54,444 bases of DNA. Source: Thermoleophilia bacterium UBA2241 (GTDB taxonomy: Bacteria > Actinomycetota > Thermoleophilia > UBA2241). The stretch lies in the NCBI GenBank assembly GCA_002347645.1, contig DDYF01000006.1:1-54444 (forward strand), in the 5' to 3' direction. Numbering within the stretch: the first letter of the stretch is position 1; every line of letters starts with the position of its first letter. Positions 1 through 7,678 of this stretch are shown here, piece by piece. The position numbers and the translations under genes are program-made. The notes under the pieces are model-generated. The model saw nothing but the letters and a program-made list of their open reading frames with translations. It did no database searches and had not been told where the DNA came from.

Positions 1-22
1 GGGCGGGCCGTGCGGCCCGCCC
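1..22. terminator. Hairpin downstream of the double CNB-domain gene
   Basis: A perfect 9-bp stem (GGGCGGGCC / GGCCCGCCC) with a 4-nt loop lies 28 bp beyond the stop of the minus-strand gene ending at 51. It has no clear U-tract on either side, so it may be a terminator of the GC-rich actinobacterial type or a bidirectional stop for a gene outside the window. Confidence 0.5.
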
Positions 23-50
23 GCCGCACCCGTTCTCCGTTCTCTCGTCT

Positions 51-1031
51 TCAACGTCCCTGTCGCTGGAGTTCGCGGATCAGGGCGACCAGGCTGTCGA
101 CGAGGCCGAGCGCGATGCGGGGCTCGTCTTTGAGCAGCTTCCGGAGGGCGCTGCGCGACAGGCGGGCGACCGCGACGTCGCCGCGGGCCGTCACCGTCGC
201 CGCCCGCGGAGCCTCGCCGATCAGGGCCAGCTCGCCGAACCAGTGCCCGGCTTCGAGATCCGGGATCTCCAGCCCGGGCCGGTCGACGCTCGCCGTGCCG
301 TCGAGGAGCACGCAGAAGCTGTCTCCCGGGTCGCCCTGGCGAACGATGACACTGCCGGCGCGGTAGCGCCTCACGGCGAACAGCTTGGCGACGCGACGAA
401 GGTGGCCTTGAGGGAACGTGGCGAAGAGCGGCACGTGACGAAGGGCGAGCATCCATCCCATCAGCTCGCGTCCCTGCGTGATGGTTTCGTTCGCGGCGCC
501 GGTCTCGCCGCCCGACGGTACCGCTTCTTCCGCCGGTGCGCCGATGCACGGGGCGGCTTCGCCCTCGATGGCACGGATCGTCTTCACCAATCCAGGCAGA
601 AGACCGACCGCCACCGCGGGTTCCTCGCGGATCAGTCTTCTGAAGTCCGCCCGTGCGATGCGCCCGGTGATCAGCCCCTGGCTGGCGATGACGCTGGCGG
701 CTCGGGGGGCGCCGTCGATCAAGGCCAGTTCCCCGAAGCCGTCCCCGGGCTTCAGCACGATCTCGTGCCCTCCCGGGACTTCGACGAGCGCCTTGCCGTC
801 GAGCACGATGTGGAACGCTTCGCCACGCGAGCCCAACCGTGCCACGCGGACCCCGTCCCCGTACTCCCGCACGGCGATCAGCTTGATGACGCGGCGCAGG
901 TGGCGTCGGCCGATGCCGCTGAAGAGCGGCATCGCGGCGAGCGCCCGCGTCGCCCAGCCGGGCTGGGTGGAGGGCGTCCACGGTTCACCCTTGTGGGCGT
1001 CAGTGATGGCCAGGAAGTCGCCTCGTATCAT
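51..1031 (-). CDS. Protein with two tandem cyclic nucleotide-binding domains
   Basis: Two CRP/CNB-type beta-barrel domains lie in tandem over 326 residues. Each carries a phosphate-binding-cassette-like stretch: 'GDGFGELALIDGAPRAASV' in the N-terminal domain and 'GHWFGELALIGEAPRAATV' in the C-terminal one. The FGELAL-x-x-x-x-RAA pattern is the signature that holds the cyclic phosphate in CRP and PKA-R proteins. No HTH, kinase or transmembrane segment is visible, so this is probably a stand-alone sensor or adaptor rather than a transcription factor. I chose the ATG at 1031 because a GGGAGAGG ribosome site precedes it; a GTG 12 codons upstream is in frame but that ribosome site would then be coding. 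The two cyclase genes immediately upstream on the same strand are the obvious source of its ligand (inference). Confidence 0.85.
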   Translation of the reverse strand: MIRGDFLAITDAHKGEPWTPSTQPGWATRALAAMPLFSGIGRRHLRRVIKLIAVREYGDGVRVARLGSRGEAFHIVLDGKALVEVPGGHEIVLKPGDGFGELALIDGAPRAASVIASQGLITGRIARADFRRLIREEPAVAVGLLPGLVKTIRAIEGEAAPCIGAPAEEAVPSGGETGAANETITQGRELMGWMLALRHVPLFATFPQGHLRRVAKLFAVRRYRAGSVIVRQGDPGDSFCVLLDGTASVDRPGLEIPDLEAGHWFGELALIGEAPRAATVTARGDVAVARLSRSALRKLLKDEPRIALGLVDSLVALIRELQRQGR

Positions 1032-1092
1032 CGCCTCTCCCTTCCGCTGGGTGAGTCGAGCATCCACTTCTGCTCCGATTCCATTGCAGAGA

Positions 1093-2484
1093 TCAGTGCG
1101 TCACCGCATACAGGTGCCAGGCGTCCGGCACCCCTTTCAGCTCGTGCATCCCGCGGTCCTCGAAGACGAGGCCCGAGCCGGCGACGAGGTCCTTGACGGT
1201 CGAGCTGACGAGGACCTCGGAGGGCCCGGCGAGGGCGGCGACACGGGCGCCGATGTGGACGGCGATGCCGCCGACGTCGGCGCCGCCCTCGCCGAGGAGC
1301 TCGATCTCGCCGGTGTGGCAGCCGGCCCGCACCTCGAGCCCGAGAGGCTTCACGGCCTCGCAGATCGCCTGCGCGCACTTCACCGCTCGCGCCGGTCCGT
1401 CGAAGGTGGCAAGACAGCCGTCGCCTGCATTGCTCACCTCCGTGCCCCGATAGCGCGCCAACATGGCCCGCACCACGGCGTTGTGTCGACCGAGGAGCTC
1501 GGTCCACTGGTGGTCACCGAGCTCCGAGGCCCTGTCCGTCGATCCCACTACGTCAGTGAACAGGACCGTCGCCAGCATGCGTTCGAGCTCGGCCTCTTCG
1601 TCTTCGACGGAGCGGAGAAAGGCTTCAAGGGCCGAGACGTACGGCTCCGGTTCCTCGATCCAGATCACGTGAGCCGCGCCGGGCACTTCGACGAACCGGG
1701 CGCCGGGGACGTGCCGAAGGTTGAACTCCGCCCACTGGCGCTGGTCCTCACCGTCGGGGGCCGCCAAGGGCGCGCCGACCTTGCAGATGACGGCGGTCGG
1801 GACGTGGATGCTCGACAACGCCGGCCGGATGTCGGTCTCGTGCCACATCCGGGAGAAGGCGACCATGCTTGTCGGCGTCGCCGAGTACCGCATCATCTTC
1901 GTCCACCAGCGGAGGAACGTGAGGTCGTCGACCGGGCAGTCGTCACGACGGTCTCCGAAGCACCCCTGTGCACACTCGACGGCGTGGTCGTCGTCGCCCC
2001 AGATCGCCGCGAACTCGCGATCCCATTCGTCTTCCTGCTCGTCGGTCACGCCCTGCGAGTGGTCAGGGGTCCACCGTTCGAAGAGCTGGCCGTCCAGGAT
2101 GAGGGCGGTCGTCCTCTCAGGGTAGGTGGCGGCGAAGAGGGCGGCCAGAGGGGCTCCGCCAGTGCCGCCCCAGCCGAGGATCGCTGCGCGCTCGGTGCCC
2201 GAGGCGTCCATCACGGCGCGCACGTCGTCCATAAGCAGGCTCACGTCAGGGGTGCCGACGATGCGGTCGGACATACCCATGCCGCGCTTGTCCATGTGGA
2301 CGACACGCAGGTTCCGCGAGAGGCGTCGCATGAATCGCACGAAGCGTGGCTGTTCCCAGTAGACCTCGAGGTGTGAGGCCCATGGGTGGATGACGACCAG
2401 TGTCTGGTCGTCGCGACCGAACTCCTGATAGGCGATCGAGGCGCCGTCGGCGGTAGTGGCCCAGCGCGTCTTCGGTATGTCCAT
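1093..2484 (-). CDS. Alpha/beta-hydrolase-like domain fused to class III adenylate/guanylate cyclase
   Basis: Residues ~1-265 are an alpha/beta-hydrolase fold and ~285-463 a class III cyclase catalytic domain. The cyclase part shows the metal-binding aspartates in 'LFTDVVGSTD' and 'NAGDGCLATF', and the dimer segment 'VHIGARVAAL', where the usual transition-state Asn is His and Arg is kept. In the hydrolase part the nucleophile elbow reads 'GWGGTGG' instead of G-x-S-x-G, so the catalytic Ser is absent; a His remains in 'PGAAHVIW'. This suggests a sensory rather than enzymatic N-terminal domain. It is a tandem paralogue of the gene at 2509-3903, with the same architecture and long identical stretches, 24 bp away. 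The product is expected to be cAMP or cGMP; which one cannot be told here. Confidence 0.85.
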   Translation of the reverse strand: MDIPKTRWATTADGASIAYQEFGRDDQTLVVIHPWASHLEVYWEQPRFVRFMRRLSRNLRVVHMDKRGMGMSDRIVGTPDVSLLMDDVRAVMDASGTERAAILGWGGTGGAPLAALFAATYPERTTALILDGQLFERWTPDHSQGVTDEQEDEWDREFAAIWGDDDHAVECAQGCFGDRRDDCPVDDLTFLRWWTKMMRYSATPTSMVAFSRMWHETDIRPALSSIHVPTAVICKVGAPLAAPDGEDQRQWAEFNLRHVPGARFVEVPGAAHVIWIEEPEPYVSALEAFLRSVEDEEAELERMLATVLFTDVVGSTDRASELGDHQWTELLGRHNAVVRAMLARYRGTEVSNAGDGCLATFDGPARAVKCAQAICEAVKPLGLEVRAGCHTGEIELLGEGGADVGGIAVHIGARVAALAGPSEVLVSSTVKDLVAGSGLVFEDRGMHELKGVPDAWHLYAVTH

Positions 2485-2508
2485 GGCTCAGTTCCTGCGT
2501 CGCTGTCG

Positions 2509-3903
2509 TCACGTCGCCGGCGGTGTGGTCACCGCATACAGGTGCCACGGATCAGGGACGCCCTTGAGCGTGTGTCGGCCGCGGTCCTCGAAGACGAGTC
2601 CCGAGCCGGCGACGAGGTCCTTGACGGTCGAGCTGACGAGAACCTCGGATCGTCCGGCGAGGGCCGCGACGCGGGCGCCGATGTGGACGGCGATGCCGCC
2701 CACGTCCCCCTCGCCCATCGGCTCGATCTCGCCGGTGTGGCAACCGGCCCTGACCTCCAGGCCCAACGGCTTCACAGCCTCGCACACCGCCTGCGCGCAC
2801 TTCACCGCTCGCGCCGGCCCGTCGAAGGTAGCCAGGAAGCCGTCGCCGGTGGTCGTCACCTCGGTGCCGCGGTAGCGGGCGAGGAAGGCGCGCACGGTCG
2901 CGTTGTGTTTCTCGAGCAGCCCCTTCCAGCACGCGTCGCCGACCTCGCACGCCCGGTCTGTCGAGCCGACGACGTCCGTGAACATGACCGTCGCGAGCAT
3001 CCGGTCGAGCTCGGCCTCCTCGTGGCGGACGGACTCCACGAACGTCTCGAGGGCGCGTACGAGAGGCTCGGGCTCTTCCACCCACACCACGCCCTCGGAG
3101 CCCGCGACAAGCTCGCAGCGGGCGCCGGGGATGCGGTCGACGCAGTACTCGTTCATCGCGGCCCATTCCGGTTCTCCGGCGCCGGCCTTGCCGAGCACCA
3201 GCGTCGGCACGTGGATGCTCGAGAGCACGTCGCGGACGTCCGTCTCGTACCACATCTGGTCGAAGGCCGCGTAGCTCGCCGGCGTGGCGGCGCAGCGCAT
3301 GAAGCGCCCCGACCAGCGGAGGAAGGCCGGGTCGTGCGCGAGCGCCTGAGTGGCCGCGCTCGGACCAAAGCCCTGCCGAACGAACTCGTCGGCGCGTTCG
3401 TCATCGCCCCAGGAGGCGACCATGCGCGTGAGGTACAGCTCCTGCTCTTCCCGCGGGAAGCCGATGGGCACATCTTCGGCGAGCGAGATCTCGGCGTCGA
3501 TGCACAGGGCGAGCACTCGCTCGGGCGACGTCGCCGCGAACATACAGGCGAGCGGAGGCCCGCCGGTCCCCCAGCCGAAGACCGCGGCGCGCTCGACGCC
3601 GGCGGCGTCCATGACCGCGCGGACATCGTCCATCTGGACGTCGAGCCCGGGCGGTCCGCTGAGACGGTCCGACATGCCGACGCCGCGCTTGTCAAAGTGC
3701 AACACGCGCATCTTCTTCGCCAGGCGGCGCATGAAGCGGGCGAAACGCGGCTGCTCCCAGTAGATCTCAAGGTGAGACACCCAGCCATGGATGACGACCA
3801 GCGTGACCGGCCCCCGGCCGATGTCCTGGTAGGCGATGCAGGCGCCGTCGACCGTGCGCGCCCAGCGCGTCTGCGGCACCTGCGCGGCGGCAGGATGAGT
3901 CAT
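2509..3903 (-). CDS. Alpha/beta-hydrolase-like domain fused to class III cyclase (paralogue)
   Basis: 464 residues with the same layout as its downstream paralogue. The cyclase half has 'MFTDVVGSTD', 'TTGDGFLATF' and 'VHIGARVAAL'. The hydrolase half is further degraded: the elbow is 'GWGTGG' (no Ser) and the position of the catalytic His reads 'VAGSEGVVW'. So both the nucleophile and the general base appear lost while the fold is kept. The ATG start at 3903 follows a GGGGGGTGG ribosome site. The three genes from 3903 down to 51 run in one direction with short gaps and are likely one transcript: two cyclases and a double CNB effector. Confidence 0.85.
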   Translation of the reverse strand: MTHPAAAQVPQTRWARTVDGACIAYQDIGRGPVTLVVIHGWVSHLEIYWEQPRFARFMRRLAKKMRVLHFDKRGVGMSDRLSGPPGLDVQMDDVRAVMDAAGVERAAVFGWGTGGPPLACMFAATSPERVLALCIDAEISLAEDVPIGFPREEQELYLTRMVASWGDDERADEFVRQGFGPSAATQALAHDPAFLRWSGRFMRCAATPASYAAFDQMWYETDVRDVLSSIHVPTLVLGKAGAGEPEWAAMNEYCVDRIPGARCELVAGSEGVVWVEEPEPLVRALETFVESVRHEEAELDRMLATVMFTDVVGSTDRACEVGDACWKGLLEKHNATVRAFLARYRGTEVTTTGDGFLATFDGPARAVKCAQAVCEAVKPLGLEVRAGCHTGEIEPMGEGDVGGIAVHIGARVAALAGRSEVLVSSTVKDLVAGSGLVFEDRGRHTLKGVPDPWHLYAVTTPPAT

Positions 3904-4053
3904 CGTCCACCCCCCGGTCGTTGAGACGATGACGACGGCTTCATACTACTCTCGGGGTCGGGTGGTCGACCGTTTGCGTGTGACGCACTGCCACGCGCTG
4001 TCGATCCGCCGACCAACGCAGGGGTCGCGTGCGGCATCGGGAACAAGAGGCGT

Positions 4054-4299
4054 ATGGAGTCCCAAGACGACAGTCCCGTGAAGATCCTCGTCGTCGGCGG
4101 GCCGGCGCGCGAACGGCTCTTCGAGCGCTTCCAGCGCGTGTACGACGGCCGCCACGACGTGCGCGTCGTCATGGAGCGGCGCGTCATGGAGCGGCGCCGG
4201 GCGGGCGCCGCACAGCGGCGCCCGCCCGGCGCCGCCGTTGAGAGGCGACGCGCCGAGCGCCGCACCTCTGCGCCGTGGCTCGTGGTGCCGTCGGACTGA
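4054..4299 (+). CDS. Small Arg-rich hypothetical protein
   Basis: 81 residues. The N-terminal ~35 residues (KILVVGGPARERLFERFQRV) look like the start of a small alpha/beta unit, and the C-terminal half is very basic with RR repeats (VMERRVMERR, ERRRAERR). Short proteins with an 'ERRxxERR' tail are common in actinobacteria, but I know of no assigned function. A perfect 21-bp inverted repeat sits inside the coding sequence at 4191-4235. Start ATG 4054 has only a weak AAGAGG upstream. Moderate confidence that it is expressed. Confidence 0.5.
   Translation: MESQDDSPVKILVVGGPARERLFERFQRVYDGRHDVRVVMERRVMERRRAGAAQRRPPGAAVERRRAERRTSAPWLVVPSD
4191..4235. repeat. Perfect 21-bp inverted repeat with a 3-nt loop
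   Basis: The left arm 4191-4211 and right arm 4215-4235 are exact reverse complements (all G/C), separated by ACA. The repeat lies inside the small Arg-rich ORF and would form an extremely stable RNA hairpin in that message. It could act as an intragenic terminator or attenuator ahead of the methyltransferase gene at 4389, or be a mobile palindromic repeat. Confidence 0.85.
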
Positions 4300-4388
4300 C
4301 GCCGGCGCCCCGTTTCTCAGCCCAGCGACCCTTCACGTATACTTTGGCGGCTCGTACTCTCGGGTGTCCGCTGTGGAGGTCGTTGTCT

Positions 4389-5192
4389 ATGTTCCTGATG
4401 GGTGAATCGATCAACGGGACGCGCAAGACCGTCGGTGACGCGATCCAGGCGCGCGATGCCGAGTTCATCAAGGCCCTCGCCCTCGAGCAGGTCGAGGCCG
4501 GGGCGGCGGTGCTGGACGTGAACGGCGGCGTGGCCGGCGGCAACGAGGTCGACGACCTCACGTGGCTCATCGACACGGTGATGGGCGTCACCGACACGCA
4601 GCTGATGGTCGACTCGGCCAGCCCGCAGGCGCTCGACGCGGGCGTGCGGGCCGTCATCGACAAGGGCGGCAAGGTGCCGTTCATCAACTCGATCAGCGGC
4701 GAGCAGCCGCGCATCGACGCCGTGCTGCCTCTCATCGAGAAGTACAAGTGCCCCGTCGTGGGTCTCTGCCTGAGCGACGCGGGGATCCCGCCGACGGCCG
4801 AAGACCGCTTCGCCGTCGCGCAGCGGCTTCACGACCTCTGCACCGGCGCCGGTCTGCCCCCGCAGGACCTCTGGGTCGACCCGCTCGTTCTTGCCGTCTC
4901 GGCCGACCCGTGCGCCGCCCAGGTCAGCATGGACACCCTCAAGCTGATCAAGGAGCGTCTGCCCGTGCGCACGACGGGCGGCTTGAGCAACGTGAGCTTC
5001 GGCCTGCCCAACCGGCCGCTCCTGAACCGCACCTTCGTGGCCATGTGCGCCGGCCTGGGAATCGACGGGGTCATCGTCGACGTGCGCAACAAGCAGATGA
5101 TGGCGACGATGAAGGGCATCGAGGCCCTGCGCGGCGAAGACAACTTCTGCGGCGCGTACCTCAAGGCTCATCGCGCCGGCGCGCTGGAGTAG
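4389..5192 (+). CDS. Methyltetrahydrofolate--corrinoid methyltransferase-like (pterin-binding TIM barrel)
   Basis: 267 residues, the usual length for the AcsE/MtgA/MtrH-like single-domain pterin-binding enzymes. Family marks: 'ESINGTRKTVGDAI' near the N-terminus, 'VLDVNGGVAGGNEVDDL' (cf. DVN/DIN in the pterin-binding fold), 'DSASPQALDAGVR', 'KVPFINSISGE' and 'TTGGLSNVSFGLPNR', a highly conserved stretch in this group. Such enzymes move a methyl group between a corrinoid protein and tetrahydrofolate. The MttB-family gene at 11361 is a plausible upstream partner, but no corrinoid-binding protein is visible in this window. Start ATG 4389 is set by GGAGGT 8 nt upstream; longer in-frame starts exist but lack a ribosome site. 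Confidence 0.85.
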   Translation: MFLMGESINGTRKTVGDAIQARDAEFIKALALEQVEAGAAVLDVNGGVAGGNEVDDLTWLIDTVMGVTDTQLMVDSASPQALDAGVRAVIDKGGKVPFINSISGEQPRIDAVLPLIEKYKCPVVGLCLSDAGIPPTAEDRFAVAQRLHDLCTGAGLPPQDLWVDPLVLAVSADPCAAQVSMDTLKLIKERLPVRTTGGLSNVSFGLPNRPLLNRTFVAMCAGLGIDGVIVDVRNKQMMATMKGIEALRGEDNFCGAYLKAHRAGALE

Positions 5193-5196
5193 CGCG

Positions 5197-6330
5197 TTGC
5201 CCACAGTGGACGCGGCGGCCTCGGCGCGCACGCGCGCACGTGACTTGGGCATCGCGGTCGGGCCGCTGCCCACGGGCCCGCTGAACGCGATCACCGACGT
5301 GCCGGGCGTGCTCGTCGGCCACTGCACCGTGTCGTGGGGCGAGCCCGAGTCGCCTCGCGGCAGCGGGCCCGCCCGAACCGGCGTCACGGCCATCGTCCCG
5401 CGCGGTGACGACCTCTGGCACGACCGCGTCGTGGCGGGGGCGTTCGCCGCGAACGGCGTCGGCGAGGTGGTCGGCATGAACGCTATCCGTGAGTGGGGGC
5501 TCATCGAGACGCCGATCATGCTCACGAACTCGCAGAGCGTCGGTGCCGTGTACGACGCGACGGTGCGCTGGCTCATGGCGCGGAACCCCCTGGGCGGCAT
5601 CGAGGACGCGATCATGCCGGTGGTCGGCGAGTGCGACGACAGCATGCTGAACGACATCCGCGGCATGCACGTGCACGCAGAGCACGTGCATGCCGCTCTC
5701 GATTCGGCCGCTTCCGGACCAGTCGCCGAGGGATGCGTCGGCGCGGGCACCGGCATGACGTGCTTCGACTTCAAGGGCGGCATCGGCACGTCGTCCCGCG
5801 TGGTCGAGCCCTACTCCGGCCGGTCGTACACGGTGGGGGTGCTCGCGATGACCAACTTCGGCGTCCGCGACCGCCTGTCGGTCAACGGGGTGCCCGTCGG
5901 CCGCGAGATCGCCGACCTCATGCCGCTCGAACACCGCGAGGGTTCCTGCATCGTGGTGCTGGCAACAGACGCGCCGCTCAGCGCCCGGCAGTGCGAGCGC
6001 ATGGCCAAGCGTTGCGCGCTCGGTCTCGCCGTGACGGGCTCTTACGCGGCCGACGGTAGCGGCGAGTTCATGGTCGCCTTCACGACGGCGCACCGTGTTC
6101 CCCGCGTGACGACGGCGCCGGTCGCCGTCGCGTCGGTCGGCAACGACGCCATGTTCGGCCTGTTCGCGGCAGCGGTCGACGCGACGGCCGAGGCCGTCTA
6201 CAACTCCCTGTGCGCGGCGACGGATGCAGTCGGCAGGGACGGAAACAGGTCGTATGCCCTGCCACTCGACCGCTTGGTTGAAGTTATGGGTAGGTTTGGA
6301 CACGCCGCCCGCGTGCCTCAAGCTGGCTAG
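5197..6330 (+). CDS. P1/S58 family aminopeptidase (DmpA-like)
   Basis: 377 residues, typical of the DmpA/L-aminopeptidase D-amidase family, which self-cleaves between Gly and Ser to expose an N-terminal Ser nucleophile. Visible family marks are 'ITDVPGVLVGHCTV' near the start, 'NSQSVGAVYDAT', and 'GCVGAGTGMTCFDFKGGIGTSSR', whose GIGTSSR is the DmpA processing site. Characterised members release N-terminal residues, sometimes D-configured, from peptides. The apparent start is TTG 5197, with GGAG about 9 nt upstream; GTG 5206 is an alternative. It begins 4 bp after the methyltransferase gene, so the two are probably co-transcribed. A hairpin follows at 6374-6408. Confidence 0.9.
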   Translation: MPTVDAAASARTRARDLGIAVGPLPTGPLNAITDVPGVLVGHCTVSWGEPESPRGSGPARTGVTAIVPRGDDLWHDRVVAGAFAANGVGEVVGMNAIREWGLIETPIMLTNSQSVGAVYDATVRWLMARNPLGGIEDAIMPVVGECDDSMLNDIRGMHVHAEHVHAALDSAASGPVAEGCVGAGTGMTCFDFKGGIGTSSRVVEPYSGRSYTVGVLAMTNFGVRDRLSVNGVPVGREIADLMPLEHREGSCIVVLATDAPLSARQCERMAKRCALGLAVTGSYAADGSGEFMVAFTTAHRVPRVTTAPVAVASVGNDAMFGLFAAAVDATAEAVYNSLCAATDAVGRDGNRSYALPLDRLVEVMGRFGHAARVPQAG

Positions 6331-6709
6331 CACAGGCTTGCCCGTCCGCGCCGCAGGGTGATATACCAACAGTGGCCCGTCGCCTCGCGGCGTGCGACAC
6401 GACGGGCCGGAGAACGGGCTATGGGGGCTGGAGGGGCTTCCTGGCCCGGGGGGACCGGGGCCGTCATCCTGGCGTCGCGTGACGAAAGGAGCTGTGTCGA
6501 GCGTGAGCGTGTCACCGCAGGTGCCCGCGTGCCTTGGCGCTCCGCAGCCTCACGGCGTCAGCCCCGCGGCCTTCCACACGGCATCCCCTGTGGACGACGC
6601 CCTGCGAGAGTGTCGCCTTGGGTGACCGCCCCGCTCATCCGACCGTAGCCGAAGGAGGTGGGGGTACGCGGCCGTCCCCCGTGGGACGCTCGACACGCCG
6701 CTGACTGCT
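6331..6709. other. 379-bp gene-poor stretch before the peptide importer operon
   Basis: It contains the hairpin at 6374-6408 and two good Shine-Dalgarno-like runs (AAAGGAG near 6486, GAAGGAGG near 6651) that are not at a usable distance from a convincing start. An in-frame reading from ~6503 to 6625 gives about 40 residues with no recognisable feature. I recognise no riboswitch. It probably holds the promoter and a long leader for the operon at 6710. Confidence 0.5.
6374..6408 (+). terminator. Hairpin after the S58 peptidase gene
   Basis: A 9-bp perfect stem (GGCCCGTCG / CGACGGGCC) encloses a GC-rich loop that can itself pair partly. It starts 43 bp after the peptidase stop. There is no U-tract, so the terminator role is probable only. 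Confidence 0.45.
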
Positions 6710-7678
6710 GTGGACAAGCGACGGTACTTCCTCAAGAAGATCGCCAATGCTGTGCTCACGATCGTCCTCGTGGCGTCGTTCAACTTCGCGCTGTTCAGGA
6801 TCCTGCCGGGCGACCCGGCTCGCCTGCTCCTGCCGAAGGGCAAGCAGCCGCCCGAGGCCGTCGAGAAGCAGCGCAAAGCCTTCAACCTCGACAAGCCTCT
6901 CTGGCAGCAGTTCATCTACTACTGGGGCGACACGCTGCAAGGCGAGTTCGGGACCTCCTTCTCGGAGAAGCGCCCGGTGTCGGAGGTCGTGGCAGAGCGC
7001 ATCTGGCCGACCGTCCTCCTGGTCGGGGTCGGGACCATCTTCGCGACGCTGATCGGGATGATCTCGGGCGTGTTCGCGGGCTGGCGAAGAAACGGCACCT
7101 TCGACGTGGTGACGACGAACTTAGGGATGGTCTTCTACTCCATGCCGACGTTCTGGTTCGGCCTCCTCATGATCATGCTGTTCGCGACGGAGTTGCAGTG
7201 GTTCCCGACCGGGCGCATGGAAGAGCCGGGTGCCGACCTCCAGGGATGGGACCAGATCGTCTCGCTGGTCAAGCATCTCTTCCTCCCGGCGTTCACCTTC
7301 GCCATCAGCTACGTCGGCGAGTACCACATCATCATGCGCAGTTCGATCACGGGTGTCATGACGGAGGACTTCACGCTGACCGCGCGCGCCAAGGGCCTCT
7401 CGGACAACAAGGTCCTGTGGAAGCACGTGATGCCGAACGCGCTCCTTCCCACGGTCACGATCGTGATGATGAACATCGGCTTCGTGATGTCGGGCGCGAT
7501 CCTGTCGGAGACGGTGTTCAACTGGCCGGGGCTCGGTCTTCTCGCGTATGAGTCGATGGAGAAGCGGGACTACCCGGTGATGCAGGCGGTCTTTCTTATC
7601 GCGAGCATCGCGGTGATCCTTGCCAACCTGATCGCCGACATCATGTACTACTACCTCGACCCGAGGGTGGAGTCATGA
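6710..7678 (+). CDS. Dipeptide/oligopeptide ABC transporter permease (DppB-like)
   Basis: 322 residues. It shows the DppB/OppB pattern: an N-terminal helix, 'FALFRILPGDPAR', an extracytoplasmic loop, then five transmembrane segments and the EAA loop 'TLTARAKGLSDNKVLWKHVMPNALLP', which contacts the ATPases. It inserts in the cytoplasmic membrane as half of the channel. The apparent start is GTG 6710 without a clear ribosome site, so the exact start is uncertain. Its 3' end overlaps the second permease by 4 bp (ATGA). It begins the series of six or more same-strand genes up to 17747. Confidence 0.92.
   Translation: MDKRRYFLKKIANAVLTIVLVASFNFALFRILPGDPARLLLPKGKQPPEAVEKQRKAFNLDKPLWQQFIYYWGDTLQGEFGTSFSEKRPVSEVVAERIWPTVLLVGVGTIFATLIGMISGVFAGWRRNGTFDVVTTNLGMVFYSMPTFWFGLLMIMLFATELQWFPTGRMEEPGADLQGWDQIVSLVKHLFLPAFTFAISYVGEYHIIMRSSITGVMTEDFTLTARAKGLSDNKVLWKHVMPNALLPTVTIVMMNIGFVMSGAILSETVFNWPGLGLLAYESMEKRDYPVMQAVFLIASIAVILANLIADIMYYYLDPRVES

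Noticed and set aside
6392..6625. A 77-codon frame in the leader of the importer operon
   Set aside because: No ribosome site at its start and no conserved-looking feature; an internal start near 6503 is possible but weak.
6331..6709. A riboswitch or structured leader before the peptide importer
   Set aside because: Hairpins are present, but I could not match any known riboswitch consensus; only a gene-poor region is reported.
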